Shown: positions 39,320 to 49,129 of the stretch, one piece after another
How positions within the stretch are numbered: position 1 is the first letter of the stretch
Layout of the letters: the number at the start of each line of letters is the position of its first letter
From: Plasmopara viticola
Lineage: Eukaryota > Oomycota > Peronosporomycetes > Peronosporales > Peronosporaceae
Direction: 5' to 3'
Assembly: GCA_001695595.3 (NCBI GenBank)
Contig: MBPM02000002.1
Span: forward strand, 1,711,608-1,775,607
DNA: 64,000 nucleotides
Notes under the pieces: generated by a model
Told to the model about the DNA's origin: nothing
Seen by the model: the letters and a program-made list of their open reading frames with translations, nothing else
Databases searched by the model: none
Translations under genes and position numbers: made by a program

Positions 39320-42300
39320 ATGAAAATTGCACAGGTCCTCGTGCTAGCGGCGACAGTGCCTGCTGTCGTCCGTGCCTACGCGTTCTCAGATACTCAGGCA
39401 TCGACTTCTCCTGCGTCTGGTAATGCGGGGCTCGCCACCAACGAGGAGAATCACATTTACGGCGGGACTGAAGCTGACATTGAAAAATACCCATACATTG
39501 CGAGTCTTCGGCTCGAAGAGACAGACACGACTTTTTGTAGCGGCACACTAATTGCCCCAAAGTTCCTTCTGACTGCTGGTCACTGCATCAAACCCGAGAA
39601 GACCATTGTTGCCCACTTTGGCACGGAGTTAGGAACTGGCTCTGGGGCAGCCGAAACGATCAAGGTCATTGAGGGATTTCAGCATCCATTGTATAACAAG
39701 TCGAGTCACTTGTACGATGTCGGTCTTTTAAAGCTCGAAACAGCTTCAACACATAAAATTGCGACGATGTGTGCCGCTGACGGCTCGAACAACCGCGTTG
39801 GCACGGAGGCTACTGTATTGGGATGGGGAGTCACGGAAGAAGGAACAGTAAGTCTCAAGCTCCAGGAGGTCAACGTGGCCGTGATTTCTAATGCAGAATG
39901 CAACAAGCAGTACGACAATCGCATTACGGAAGGCATGATGTGCGCTGGGAATGGCAACGGTAAGGATTCGTGTAATGGCGACTCTGGGGGACCATTGGTC
40001 ACGAAAGATGATATATTGATTGGTTTTGTGAGCTGGGGCGGCAAGTGCGGGGTTCAAGCTGGCGTCTACACTCGTTTACCTTATGTCATGGATTACGTTA
40101 GCGACATTATGAACAATGGTAGTGATGGGAACTTTTCCAGCACTTCTACATCCAGTTCGTCCACACAGGATACAGCACTTCCGTCAACTCCAGCGGAAGC
40201 GCCGCAAACGCCTAGTGTGGCCGATGTTGACGATTTACCAACTCAACTCACTCCCACAGACGCACCGGCTGCCAAAGTGTCCACTGAATTGACAGATACA
40301 AAAAGTCCTAGCTTAGAAACTCCAAGTGCATACTCGCAATCGCCTCCGACTACGAATATGAGCTCTGGCTCGCTTAGTACTATCATAAGCCCTGGGGCGG
40401 CGTCGACGGAGAAATTAAGCAAGACAGCAGTAATCACTCCGACAGTCCATCCCCCTTCTGGCTGCGGTGGCCGTCGTGGCATACGTCGACATCTAACGCT
40501 TACTGAACTGGCAGAAGCTGACGAGAACGTGGAGGATGATGAGAAGGCTTTAACGGCAGCAAGGAGAAAGGAGGCCAAAGCTGAAGCTGAGCTGATTGAG
40601 GGCTTAACGACTAATAACAACGAGGAAGTTGATGAGGCCCTTGCTGCTGGGAAGGATGCCAGGGGAAAGGAAGAAGACGCCGAAACTCTCAAAGAGATGG
40701 ACGAGGAGTTGGAATCGGCTCAGATGGAGGAAGTATCAGAGGCTTTGGAATTGGGCGAGACAAATTTGGAGGAGGATAAGAAAGCGTTAAAAGCATCAAA
40801 AAAGAAGGAGGCCGAAGCTGAAATGGAGCTGGCAGATGGGTTAGTGTCCAACGACGACGAAATGATTGAAGACGCAATCAAAGCGGGGCGTGATGCTGAG
40901 GATGAGGTACAACACGATGAGCTAATAGAGCATATGGACGAAGACTTGGAGGAAGAGCAGGTGGAGGAAATTGTGGAGGCATTAGGGGAGGCCAAAGAGA
41001 AGGTTGAGAAGTCATCGAAGTCTACAAATTCTGCTGCCGACGATGACGATGACGAGGAGGAAGATGACGACGATGTAGACGCCGAGGGGGAACAAGATGA
41101 GAAGAACAACGAAGAAGAGGAGGCTCGACGTCGCCATCGTCGACGCCTGACGCAACCTGAGTTAGTGGAGATCGAAAAAGAATTAGATGAAAATGAAAAG
41201 GCTTTAGAATCAGCAAAGGATCATGAGGCTAAAGCTGCAAAGGATTTGAAAAAATCTCTGGAGTCTGGCGACGACGAAAAGGTTGACAAGGCCATTGCCG
41301 CCGGGCTCGCTGCTGAGGAGGAAGAAGAAAAAGATGAGTTGTTAGAGAAGATCGACGAGGATTTAGAAGAACAGAATTTTAAGGAGATGACAGAAGAATT
41401 AGTGGAGGCCGAAAATAATGTGGATGATGACAAGAAGGCTTTGGAGGCAGCTAAAAAGAAGGAGACTGAAGCTGGGTGGGAGCTTGCAGATGGTCTGGCG
41501 TCAAGCAACGATAAGGAGATCGAGGAGGGCGTCGAAGTGGGACTTGCTGCCAAGGATGAGGTAGAGCTCGATGAATCGATAGAGAAGATGGATGAGGACC
41601 TGGAAAAAGAGCAGGAAGACGAGCTGGAGAGACAAATTGCGGAGGTTGAAAAGGAGGTTAAGGAGGAAGAGGAGGCAGAGACGACCAAACTGACTGACGA
41701 TGGAGAAGCCGAGGAGGAACAGGAGGAGGAAGACGACGAGCAGGATGACGAGGAAGACGAGGAGGAGGAGGATCAGGTTCGTCGTCATCGTCGCCGACGT
41801 TTAACGCTTTCTGAGTTAGTGGAGATTGAAAAAGAATTAGATGAGACTCAACAAGCTCTTGAAACAGCAAAGGATAATGAGGCTAAAGCTGCAAAGGATT
41901 TGGAAAAATCTCTGGCGTCTGGCGACGACAAAAAGGTTGACAAGGCCATTGCGGCCGGGCTCGCTGCTGAGGAGGAAGAAAAAAAAGATGAATTGTTAGA
42001 AAAGATCGACGAGGACTTGGAAGAAGAGCAGTTGGAGGAAATGACTGAAGAATTAGTGGAGGCCGAAAATAATGTGGATGATGACAAGAAGGCTTTAGAG
42101 GCAGCTAAAAAGAAGGAGACTGAAGCCGGGTGGGAGCTTGCAGATGGTCTGGCTTCAAGCAACGATAAGGAGATCGAGGAGGGCGTCGAAGTGGGACTTG
42201 CTGCCAAGGATGAGGTAGAGCTCGATAAATCGATAGAGAAGATGGATGAGGACTTGGAAAAAGAGCAGGAAGACGAGCTGGAGAGAAACTTTGTGAAGGT

Positions 42301-44602
42301 CGAAAAGGAGGTTGAGAAGGAAGAGGAGGAAGAGGAGGCAGAGAGAATTAAAGAAGCTGAGAAGTCATCGAAGACTGCTGAGACGTCTGCGGCTGACGAT
42401 GAAGAACCCGAGGAGGAACAGAAGGAGATAGACGACGAGCAAGATGACGAGGAAGAAGAGGAGGAGGAGGATCAGGCCCGTCGTCATCGACGTCTGTCGC
42501 TTTCTGAGTTAGCGGAGATCGAAAAAGAATTAGATGAAAATCAAAAGGCTCTTGAAACAGCAAAAGATAATGAGGCCAAAGCTGCAAAGGATTTGAAAAA
42601 GTCTCTGGCGTCTGGCGACGACAAAAAGGTTGACAAGGCCATTGCGGCCGGGCTCGCTGCTGAGGAGAAAGAAAAAAATGATGAATTGTTAGAGAAGATC
42701 GACGAGGACTTGGAAGAAGAGCAGTTGGAGGAGGTGACAGAAGGATTGGTAATGGCCGAGAATAATGTAAATGATGACAAGAAGGCTTTGGAGGCAGCTA
42801 AAAAGATGGAGACTGAAGCCGGGTGGGAGATCGCAGACGGTCTGGCGTCAAGCAACGACAAGGAGATTGAGGAGGGCGTCGAAGTGGGACTTGCTGCCAA
42901 GGAAGAGGTAGAGCACGATGAATTGATAGAGCAGATGGACGAGGATCTGGAAGAAGAGCAGGAAGACGAGCTGGAGAGACAAATTGTGGAGGTTGAAAAG
43001 GAGGTTAAGGAGAGTGAGGAGGCAGAGACGACCAAACTGACTGACGATGAAGAAGTCGAGAAGGAACAAGAGGACGGAGACGACGAGCAGGATGACGAGG
43101 AAGAAGAGGAGGAGAAGGAGGATCAGGGTCGTCGACATCGTCGTCGACGCATGTCGCTTACTGAGTTGGAAGAGATTGAAAAAGACTTGGATGAAGACGA
43201 AAAGGCTGTGGAAGCAGCAAAAAATGATGAGGTTAACGCCGCAAAAGAGCTTGTAGAAGGTCTGACGACCGTTGATAACGAAAAGGTTGACAAGGCAATG
43301 GCGAAAGGGCTTGCTGCAAAGGAAGAGCTAGAGGTGGATGAAGCGATCGAGAAGATTGACGAGAAAGTGGAAGAAGAACAGATGGAAAAGCTGGCTGAGG
43401 AATTGGTTGATGCGGAAGATGAGGACGAGGTGGAGAAGGCAACCGCAAGTAGATCACCTAAAAAGGTTGCGAAAATTGCTCAAGAGTCTACAGCACAGCA
43501 GGATGAAGAAGACGATGAAGACGACGAGGATGAGGATGAAAGTGATGAAGAAGAGGCTCGTCAACGTCGACGTCTGACGCTTGACGAATTAACGGAGGCA
43601 GAGCGTAATATAGATGACGACCAGAAGGCTATAAAGGCGGCAAATGAAAAGAAGTCGAAAGCTGTAGAGGGATTGGTCGACGGCCTTATAACCAATAACA
43701 ACGACGAGACTGACAAAGCCATAGCTGATGGGCTTGCCGCCGAGAAGGAGGAAGCAGAGGATGAAGTGATAAAGAAGATGGACGAGGACTTGAAAGAAGA
43801 ACAGGTAGAGCAGCTAGCGCAGGAAATCCTCGACACCGAGGATGAAGACGAGAATGAGCCGACCGAGACGACGGCTCTAAAGAAGTCAATGCTTGATGAG
43901 GATGAAGTCGATGAAGTAGATGAGGAAGATGAGGAAGAGGCGACAAAGACGAAGGTCTTGAAAACGTCGACGAAGTCAGCTAAGAAGTTAACGGCTGATG
44001 AGGACGAAGTCGATGAGAAAGATGATGGAGAGGATGGCGATGAAGACGTTGTCCGCCACCGTCTTCGTCGACGTCTGGATCCCATAGAAGAAGAGGAGGT
44101 TGAAAAAGAGCTAGATGATGCTGATGATGACATTAAGGAGGCAGAAGAGGAAGAGGAGGAAGCGACGGAGGAACTCGAAGACGGTATTAAGTCCGGCAAC
44201 GAAAAGGAGATGATTGAGGCCATTATTACAAAAGTCGATGCGGACGAGGTACAAGAGGAAGCCGAGCTGAAGAAGGAGGAGGCTGAAGATCTGGAGGTGC
44301 AAGAGACTTTGAAGGAGAAGAAAAAAATGAGTGGTGCTGAAGATGGTGATGATGAAGACGAGGAGAATAATTCGGTCAAAAATACGAAGGTCACAGCCAA
44401 GTCGGAAACACAGGAAGGTGATGAGGAGCAGGAGGGTGAAACTTTGGAGGAGTCCAAGGCCGTTGACGTAGAGACTGTAGAATCGTTGAGCGAGGATGAA
44501 GACGAAAAGGCAGACGACATTCCTGCAAAGAAGTCGTCGAAGAAGGTAGAGGATGAAGAGGAATCAGACGAGGAGGAGAACGCCGAGCAAGTCGAGAGAT
44601 GA
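39320..44602 (+). CDS. Trypsin-like protease fused to acidic coiled-coil repeat polyprotein
   Basis: A 1,760-residue protein. Residues 1-20 are a signal peptide. The S1A domain spans IYGG (46-49) to about 262, with His88, Asp133 and Ser222, and Asp216 at the trypsin 189 position. The residue before the mature N-terminus is His45, not Arg as in the paralogues, so normal tryptic activation is doubtful. A Ser/Thr/Pro linker (263-384) leads to seven Glu/Lys-rich modules with strong coiled-coil character. Each module is preceded by an acidic run and a polybasic site: residues 385-390, 603-609, 821-827, 1054-1058, 1271-1277, 1414-1418 and 1579-1585, usually followed by L-[TS]-L-x-E-L. The first four intervals are 217-233 residues; the later ones are 143-165. 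Within a large module two related halves of about 73 residues can be seen. The basic sites look like Kex2/furin-type cleavage sites, so the tail may be cut into separate acidic peptides; this is inference. The frame appears shifted near its end. Confidence 0.92.
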   Translation: MKIAQVLVLAATVPAVVRAYAFSDTQASTSPASGNAGLATNEENHIYGGTEADIEKYPYIASLRLEETDTTFCSGTLIAPKFLLTAGHCIKPEKTIVAHFGTELGTGSGAAETIKVIEGFQHPLYNKSSHLYDVGLLKLETASTHKIATMCAADGSNNRVGTEATVLGWGVTEEGTVSLKLQEVNVAVISNAECNKQYDNRITEGMMCAGNGNGKDSCNGDSGGPLVTKDDILIGFVSWGGKCGVQAGVYTRLPYVMDYVSDIMNNGSDGNFSSTSTSSSSTQDTALPSTPAEAPQTPSVADVDDLPTQLTPTDAPAAKVSTELTDTKSPSLETPSAYSQSPPTTNMSSGSLSTIISPGAASTEKLSKTAVITPTVHPPSGCGGRRGIRRHLTLTELAEADENVEDDEKALTAARRKEAKAEAELIEGLTTNNNEEVDEALAAGKDARGKEEDAETLKEMDEELESAQMEEVSEALELGETNLEEDKKALKASKKKEAEAEMELADGLVSNDDEMIEDAIKAGRDAEDEVQHDELIEHMDEDLEEEQVEEIVEALGEAKEKVEKSSKSTNSAADDDDDEEEDDDDVDAEGEQDEKNNEEEEARRRHRRRLTQPELVEIEKELDENEKALESAKDHEAKAAKDLKKSLESGDDEKVDKAIAAGLAAEEEEEKDELLEKIDEDLEEQNFKEMTEELVEAENNVDDDKKALEAAKKKETEAGWELADGLASSNDKEIEEGVEVGLAAKDEVELDESIEKMDEDLEKEQEDELERQIAEVEKEVKEEEEAETTKLTDDGEAEEEQEEEDDEQDDEEDEEEEDQVRRHRRRRLTLSELVEIEKELDETQQALETAKDNEAKAAKDLEKSLASGDDKKVDKAIAAGLAAEEEEKKDELLEKIDEDLEEEQLEEMTEELVEAENNVDDDKKALEAAKKKETEAGWELADGLASSNDKEIEEGVEVGLAAKDEVELDKSIEKMDEDLEKEQEDELERNFVKVEKEVEKEEEEEEAERIKEAEKSSKTAETSAADDEEPEEEQKEIDDEQDDEEEEEEEDQARRHRRLSLSELAEIEKELDENQKALETAKDNEAKAAKDLKKSLASGDDKKVDKAIAAGLAAEEKEKNDELLEKIDEDLEEEQLEEVTEGLVMAENNVNDDKKALEAAKKMETEAGWEIADGLASSNDKEIEEGVEVGLAAKEEVEHDELIEQMDEDLEEEQEDELERQIVEVEKEVKESEEAETTKLTDDEEVEKEQEDGDDEQDDEEEEEEKEDQGRRHRRRRMSLTELEEIEKDLDEDEKAVEAAKNDEVNAAKELVEGLTTVDNEKVDKAMAKGLAAKEELEVDEAIEKIDEKVEEEQMEKLAEELVDAEDEDEVEKATASRSPKKVAKIAQESTAQQDEEDDEDDEDEDESDEEEARQRRRLTLDELTEAERNIDDDQKAIKAANEKKSKAVEGLVDGLITNNNDETDKAIADGLAAEKEEAEDEVIKKMDEDLKEEQVEQLAQEILDTEDEDENEPTETTALKKSMLDEDEVDEVDEEDEEEATKTKVLKTSTKSAKKLTADEDEVDEKDDGEDGDEDVVRHRLRRRLDPIEEEEVEKELDDADDDIKEAEEEEEEATEELEDGIKSGNEKEMIEAIITKVDADEVQEEAELKKEEAEDLEVQETLKEKKKMSGAEDGDDEDEENNSVKNTKVTAKSETQEGDEEQEGETLEESKAVDVETVESLSEDEDEKADDIPAKKSSKKVEDEEESDEEENAEQVER
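40472..44602 (+). repeat. Seven acidic coding repeats punctuated by polybasic sites
   Basis: The basic sites start at 40472, 41126, 41780, 42479, 43130, 43559 and 44054. The first two DNA intervals are both exactly 654 bp, and modules 2, 3 and 4 are very similar at the DNA level, so they arose by recent duplication. Modules 6 and 7 are the most diverged. The period is a multiple of three. Confidence 0.93.
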
Positions 44603-44726
44603 GTCAGACGAGGTTGAAGAGGTTTCGGCGGAGAAGGACTTGAAATCGTCAAAGAAGGGCTGGGCCGAGAAGGCAAAAGGGGGAAAAGCTGAGGAGGAGA
44701 ATCAAGATGTAGCTGAAACGAGGTGA
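44603..44726 (+). pseudogene. Frameshifted extension of the repeat polyprotein
   Basis: The plus-one frame relative to the long gene is open from about 44589 to TGA at 44724-44726 and has the same Lys/Glu/Asp composition (DEVEEVSAEKDLKSSKKGW), while the gene's own frame stops at 44600-44602. A single-base change near 44590-44606 would explain both. It could be a true recent mutation or a sequencing error. Confidence 0.6.
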
Positions 44727-44867
44727 AAGATTGAGGGCCTTGACTAGATTGTTATCGTGTAATGTATGATTTGCCACGCTGTTTAGCTACCTTAAAGCAA
44801 GCAATTTTTCGGTGATATATATTGTAACTCGATTATTAGAAGAGCAAAATATTTGTACACCTAGCAT

Positions 44868-44877
44868 CCAATTTCTT
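44868..44877 (+). promoter_or_regulatory. Possible oomycete initiator, 3' half
   Basis: CCAATTTCTT fits the NCAWTTTNYY half of the published oomycete core promoter consensus and lies just upstream of the M3 peptidase start codon. The upstream GCTCATTYY half is poorly matched, so this is weak. Confidence 0.25.
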
Positions 44878-44878
44878 A

Positions 44879-47431
44879 ATGCTACACCGCATAGTGTGTC
44901 GTGCGCGCAGGACGTTAACAGGCGCCGCCTATTGCCGCTCCTCGCTGTTCCAGCGAACTTTTGTATCCACTATCAACAATCCGCTAGAGATCTGCGTACG
45001 TGAGCGCCAATTGCCACCTTTTAAGCGTTTGCAGCTCGCCGACATCGTGCCGGCAGTCACCAACGCCGCTGCTGATTATACACGCGACCTCCACGAGCTG
45101 GAGAAGAAGCTGTGCCGTATCGGTAAGAGTGTGCAATTTGAGGATGTGGTCGATTCGCTGGAGGTTCAGGGCGACGCATTGAACCGTCTGTGGGGCATCG
45201 TAGGCCACCTGATGAGCGTGCAAAATTCGGAGGAGCTGCGCACTATACACGACCAGCTTCAACAATTAGTGATTCAGACTTTTACTAAAGCCTCGCAGAG
45301 CAAGACGCTCTACAATGCATATTTGACAGTACGAGCAAGTGATGAGTGGAGCAAACTCAAGCTGGCACAGCAGCGCATTGTTGAGTTAAGTCTTCGCAGT
45401 GCGACGCTCAGTGGCGTTGGGTTAGAGGGTCAAGACAAAGATCAGTTCAACAAGCTGAAACTCCGTGCTGCTGCATTGGTACGAAAGCATTTTGGATATA
45501 AATTTAGCGTGGTAATGCTAAAATGTTCTGGCCGATGCCTATCACTGTAGAGTACCAAGTTCTCATCAAATCTGCTCGATGCAACTAAGGCATTTTCTAT
45601 CATAATCACTGACAAAAAAGAGCTTCAAGGTCTTCCTTCTTCTTTGCTTGAAATGTTTGCGCAAAGCGCGCGTGACGAGAGCCATTCCGACGCGTCGGCT
45701 GAAGATGGGCCTTGGCGTGTGACTTTGGATCCGCCTTCGTTTGTGCAATTTATGAAATATTCGGCAAACCGATCGCTACGTGAAACACTTTACCGAGCAT
45801 ACGTGACCCGCGCGAGTGGTGACACGTTTGACAATGAAAGTGTCATTCGTGAATTGCTTGACGTTCGTCAACAAATTGCTAAGCTGCTTGGCTTCACTTC
45901 GTTTGCTCAAGTGAGTGTCTCAAAGAAAATGGCTCCGAGTGTTGAAGCAATTGAAAAGATGCATCGCGACCTTCGTGAAAAGTGCATTGCTATTGCTCAC
46001 GACGAAGTAGAGACGGTAGCAAAGTACGCAGAAAAAAATGGTCAGACAGAGCCCATGGCTTCCTGGGATCTTAGCTACTGGTAACCAAGCTACCTGCACA
46101 ATTACTTAAGTCGCATCACTTTCGCTTTAACATTTATTGCGTTGCAGGTCGGAGAAGCTGAAAAATGAACTGTACGAATTTACCGACGAAGACATCAAGC
46201 CATACTTTCCTTTAGAACGCGTAAGTCAAGCTTGGCCGCTTTCGTATGGCAAACTATAAACCTTTTTGCCTTTATTGTTGTGATTTAGGTTCTCGATGGT
46301 CTTTTTTCGCTCACATCGCGGTTGTTTGGGGTGACTATCGAGGCTGCGGATGGCCAAGCCGAGGTCTGGAACCCCGACGTGCGCTTTTTTAATGTGCGCA
46401 GTACTGAAGACGACAAAGAGGTGATTGCTCAATTTTTCCTCGACCCGTACTCGCGCCCAAAAGAAAAGAATGGGGGCGCTTGGATGAATGTCTGTTTAGA
46501 TCGCAACCGCCTACTTGGCCCCAAGGAATTGGGTGGCAAGCGCATTCCAGTAGCCTACATCATCTGCAACCAATCGCCACCTGTCGGTACTACTCCAAGT
46601 CTCATGACGTTCCGTGAAGTAGAGACGATGTTCCATGAGTTTGGTCATGGCCTGCAGCATATGCTGACGCAAATGGAGTATGGCGACATTGCGGGCATCA
46701 ATGGCATAGAGTGGGATGCCGTCGAACTCCCGTCGCAAATGATGGAAAACTTTTGCTACGATAAGGGTACGCTTACTGCATTGCATGTGCTTACATCATG
46801 GCTAAATTAAAATGGCTTTTGATGTCTACGTTATATATCAGAAACGATGGCGGCAATCAGCGGCCACTATAAGACAGGTGAGCCGCTTCCGAACGAGATG
46901 TTTGAAAAGCTCAAAGCATCGCGCAACTTCATGGCGGCCACGGGCATGTTACGCCAGCTTGGCTTTGGCGCACTGGACATGTACTTGCATTCGCACTACT
47001 CGTCGTCTCTTGAGCCGCTCTTTGCGGTGCAGCAACGTCTGCTGGCTCAGTACGCCGTGCTAAAGCCGCTGAAAGAGGACCGATCTCTGTGCTCATTTGC
47101 GCATATTTTTGCAGGAGGCTACGCTGCAGGCTATTATAGGTGCGCCATTGTGCAATGTCGATGTGTACTTGTGCAAATGTTTGACGATGATACTTTATGG
47201 TGTAAATGCAGTTATAAGTGGGCAGAGATCTTGTCCTGCGATGCCTACGGTGCGTTCAAGGAGGCGGCCACCAAAGGTCCCGAGGCTGTAGCGCGTGTCG
47301 GCCTGAAGTTTCGCGACACAATTCTAGCGCGCGGGGGCGGTCAGCATCCGGAGCAGGTGTTCGAAGCCTTCCGCGGACGCAAACCATCCATAGTGCCGCT
47401 ACTGGCCCACTATGGTCTGGCTAAGCTATAG
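44879..47431 (+). CDS. Mitochondrial-type M3 oligopeptidase (six exons)
   Basis: Zinc metallopeptidase of the thimet/oligopeptidase A family, which degrades short peptides such as cleaved targeting presequences. Joining exons 44879-45478, 45551-46080, 46148-46220, 46289-46766, 46842-47139 and 47212-47431 gives 732 residues with no stop. All five introns are GT-AG, 67-75 bp. Joined sequence restores family motifs at each junction: [46 protein letters not shown] and AGYYS/YKWAE. The zinc site HEFGH is at residues 517-521 (46634-46648), and the third ligand is probably Glu547 in DAVELPSQ. The N-terminus is Arg-rich, with Ser, Thr and Leu and no acidic residues for about 35 positions, as in a mitochondrial presequence. 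The last intron is a multiple of three without a stop, so retaining it would insert 24 residues near the active-site domain. It starts about 150 bp after the repeat polyprotein's extended frame. Confidence 0.93.
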
Positions 47432-47899
47432 TTTGGCTGGTGTAGGTTTTGTGCTTGTAAATAGGGGTTGCAACAGAGGCTCCGCCATTTTACCTGACTT
47501 CAACATCATAATGCATTAGGTATTGAAGGCTTTTTTCACCAAGTTGAAGTTGGTTTGGTAATAGTATCGTGCTCGAACGCGACTTCGGTGCGTATGAGTA
47601 TAGTAAAGACCATAATTACTCTTACATTAACTATAGTAAGCTTATCAGGCTCCCTCTATTTCTACAGTCTGATCAAGCAAACCCACAAATTATAAGCTTT
47701 ATGTTGAACCAAATTACAGCCACAATATTCGGTTTTGCAGGCGTTCGAGCATCGACCACTCTTTCCATTCACAAGCCAACTTCCATTATCCAAACGAAAG
47801 CGTAAGCGTGAAGCCAAAGTGATCCTTGACTTGGCGCAGTAGCAACGCACCGAAAAGTAGACAGAAATCATCACTTATTCTCTAAGTTTAAATACAACA
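47432..47899. other. Intergenic region between M3 peptidase and SPRY genes
   Basis: No gene is seen. The segment is AT-rich apart from the last 100 bp before the SPRY start codon. Confidence 0.5.
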
Positions 47900-49129
47900 A
47901 TGCTGACGCCGTTGTCGTCCTCACTGCCGTCCCCTATTGTGCCAGCGAGCTATTCTCGCCTGCCGCACCTCAACTCGTTCGTAGTGCTGACGAAGAAAAG
48001 TTCAAGTCGCTGTTTTTCTCGCCGCCGCTACAGTATCACCAGCTCGTGCTCCACCGCGACCGACAGCAGTGACGACGAGTCGGACGTGTCCGAACTCGAA
48101 TCCGAGGACTGCTGCATCGCGTACGAGTCATACGCTGCCGTAGCCAAACGTAACAACCAGCTCATTAGCATCCGCTGGGGCGATCTACAGCGCGGACAGA
48201 GCACCACCGAGGTCTTGAAGCTGCTGGCCGCGCTGCGTCTTAAGCGTCGCCACACGCGCGACGGCGAGGCGCTTGAGCTAGCTGCACTTGAATTGTGCTT
48301 TGAGTTCCTCACGATTGACGAGCTGCAGCGCACATCTCAAGTCTGCGCGGCCTTTCACGAAGTCGTGACAACATCCAAGATGCTGCTCACGGGTTTGTAC
48401 AGTCGTAAGTGGTGCACCAAAATGTTACCGGCACCGTACGTCGAGCTGTCCTATCGCGACCAACTCTTAATGTGCGCTTCCCGTCGCTCTAATGCAATTT
48501 GTAAGCTATCGACGCGCGGCACTGTGACCGTCTTACCTGACGGAAAATGCCGTGTGTTGAACAACTCAATGTTGCGCAACTTTGACAAAGGCACTATCGA
48601 CTCAATCCGCAGTATCAAGAACCTGCCAGTGTTGGCTTGCGCCCGCGCTTTGCACAAGAATATTTTATACTTTGAGGTGAGCCTTAAAGGTTGTGGAAGC
48701 GTAGGTCTCGCGTCCATGTCCGACTCGGCGACTCGAAACGCTTACGGTTTTGGCTCGGACGAGCACGTAGGCTGGAAAGGGATTTCGTACGCTTACCATG
48801 GTAACGACGGCGACTTTGTGTATAATGATGGCACCAAGCCGTACGGTGGTGAGTGGAGTGTCTTTGGCCCATCGTGGGGTCAAGTTTTGGCTCCTCGAAA
48901 TCAGAACGAAGACGTAATTGCATTTACAGTTGGATGTGGCCTTGACGCCAGCAAGCGTAGAATTTTCTTTACCCTTGACGGTGAGATGATTGGAATGGCC
49001 CCTGTGAAGGTGCGACCTGGTGACTATGCGGCCGCTGTGTCACTTCATGCCTTTGGTGATCAAGCAATACTCAATGCCGGTGCGGCTCCATTTCTCTTTG
49101 ACATCGAGGGTTTCTGTGCAAGTCCTTAG
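47900..49129 (+). CDS. F-box-like and SPRY domain protein
   Basis: A 409-residue intronless frame. Residues 40-75 are a Ser/Asp/Glu-rich low-complexity stretch. Residues about 128-172 (LELAALELCFEFLTIDELQR, then VCAAFHEV) resemble an F-box, which would link a substrate to an SCF ubiquitin ligase; this part is a weak match. Residues about 250-403 form a SPRY domain, with ILYFEVSL, VGLAS, YGFGSDEHVGWKG, GDVIAFTVGCGLD and IFFTLDGE as its successive strands. SPRY domains bind proteins, so substrate recognition is a plausible role. The protein most likely acts in the cytosol or nucleus, since there is no signal peptide. The first Met is accepted because the frame is open with no better downstream candidate. 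Confidence 0.88.
   Translation: MLTPLSSSLPSPIVPASYSRLPHLNSFVVLTKKSSSRCFSRRRYSITSSCSTATDSSDDESDVSELESEDCCIAYESYAAVAKRNNQLISIRWGDLQRGQSTTEVLKLLAALRLKRRHTRDGEALELAALELCFEFLTIDELQRTSQVCAAFHEVVTTSKMLLTGLYSRKWCTKMLPAPYVELSYRDQLLMCASRRSNAICKLSTRGTVTVLPDGKCRVLNNSMLRNFDKGTIDSIRSIKNLPVLACARALHKNILYFEVSLKGCGSVGLASMSDSATRNAYGFGSDEHVGWKGISYAYHGNDGDFVYNDGTKPYGGEWSVFGPSWGQVLAPRNQNEDVIAFTVGCGLDASKRRIFFTLDGEMIGMAPVKVRPGDYAAAVSLHAFGDQAILNAGAAPFLFDIEGFCASP

Noticed and set aside
44054..44074. RxLR effector motif in the last polybasic site
   Set aside because: The order is R-H-R-L-R-R-R-L, which has no R-x-L-R spacing, and it lies over 1,500 residues from the signal peptide.
43561..44676. Minus-strand frame of 371 codons rich in Ser
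   Set aside because: It is the mirror of the Glu/Asp/Lys repeats of the polyprotein on the plus strand; GAG/GAA/GAT codons read backwards give Ser-rich frames. The same holds for the minus frames throughout 40200-44700.
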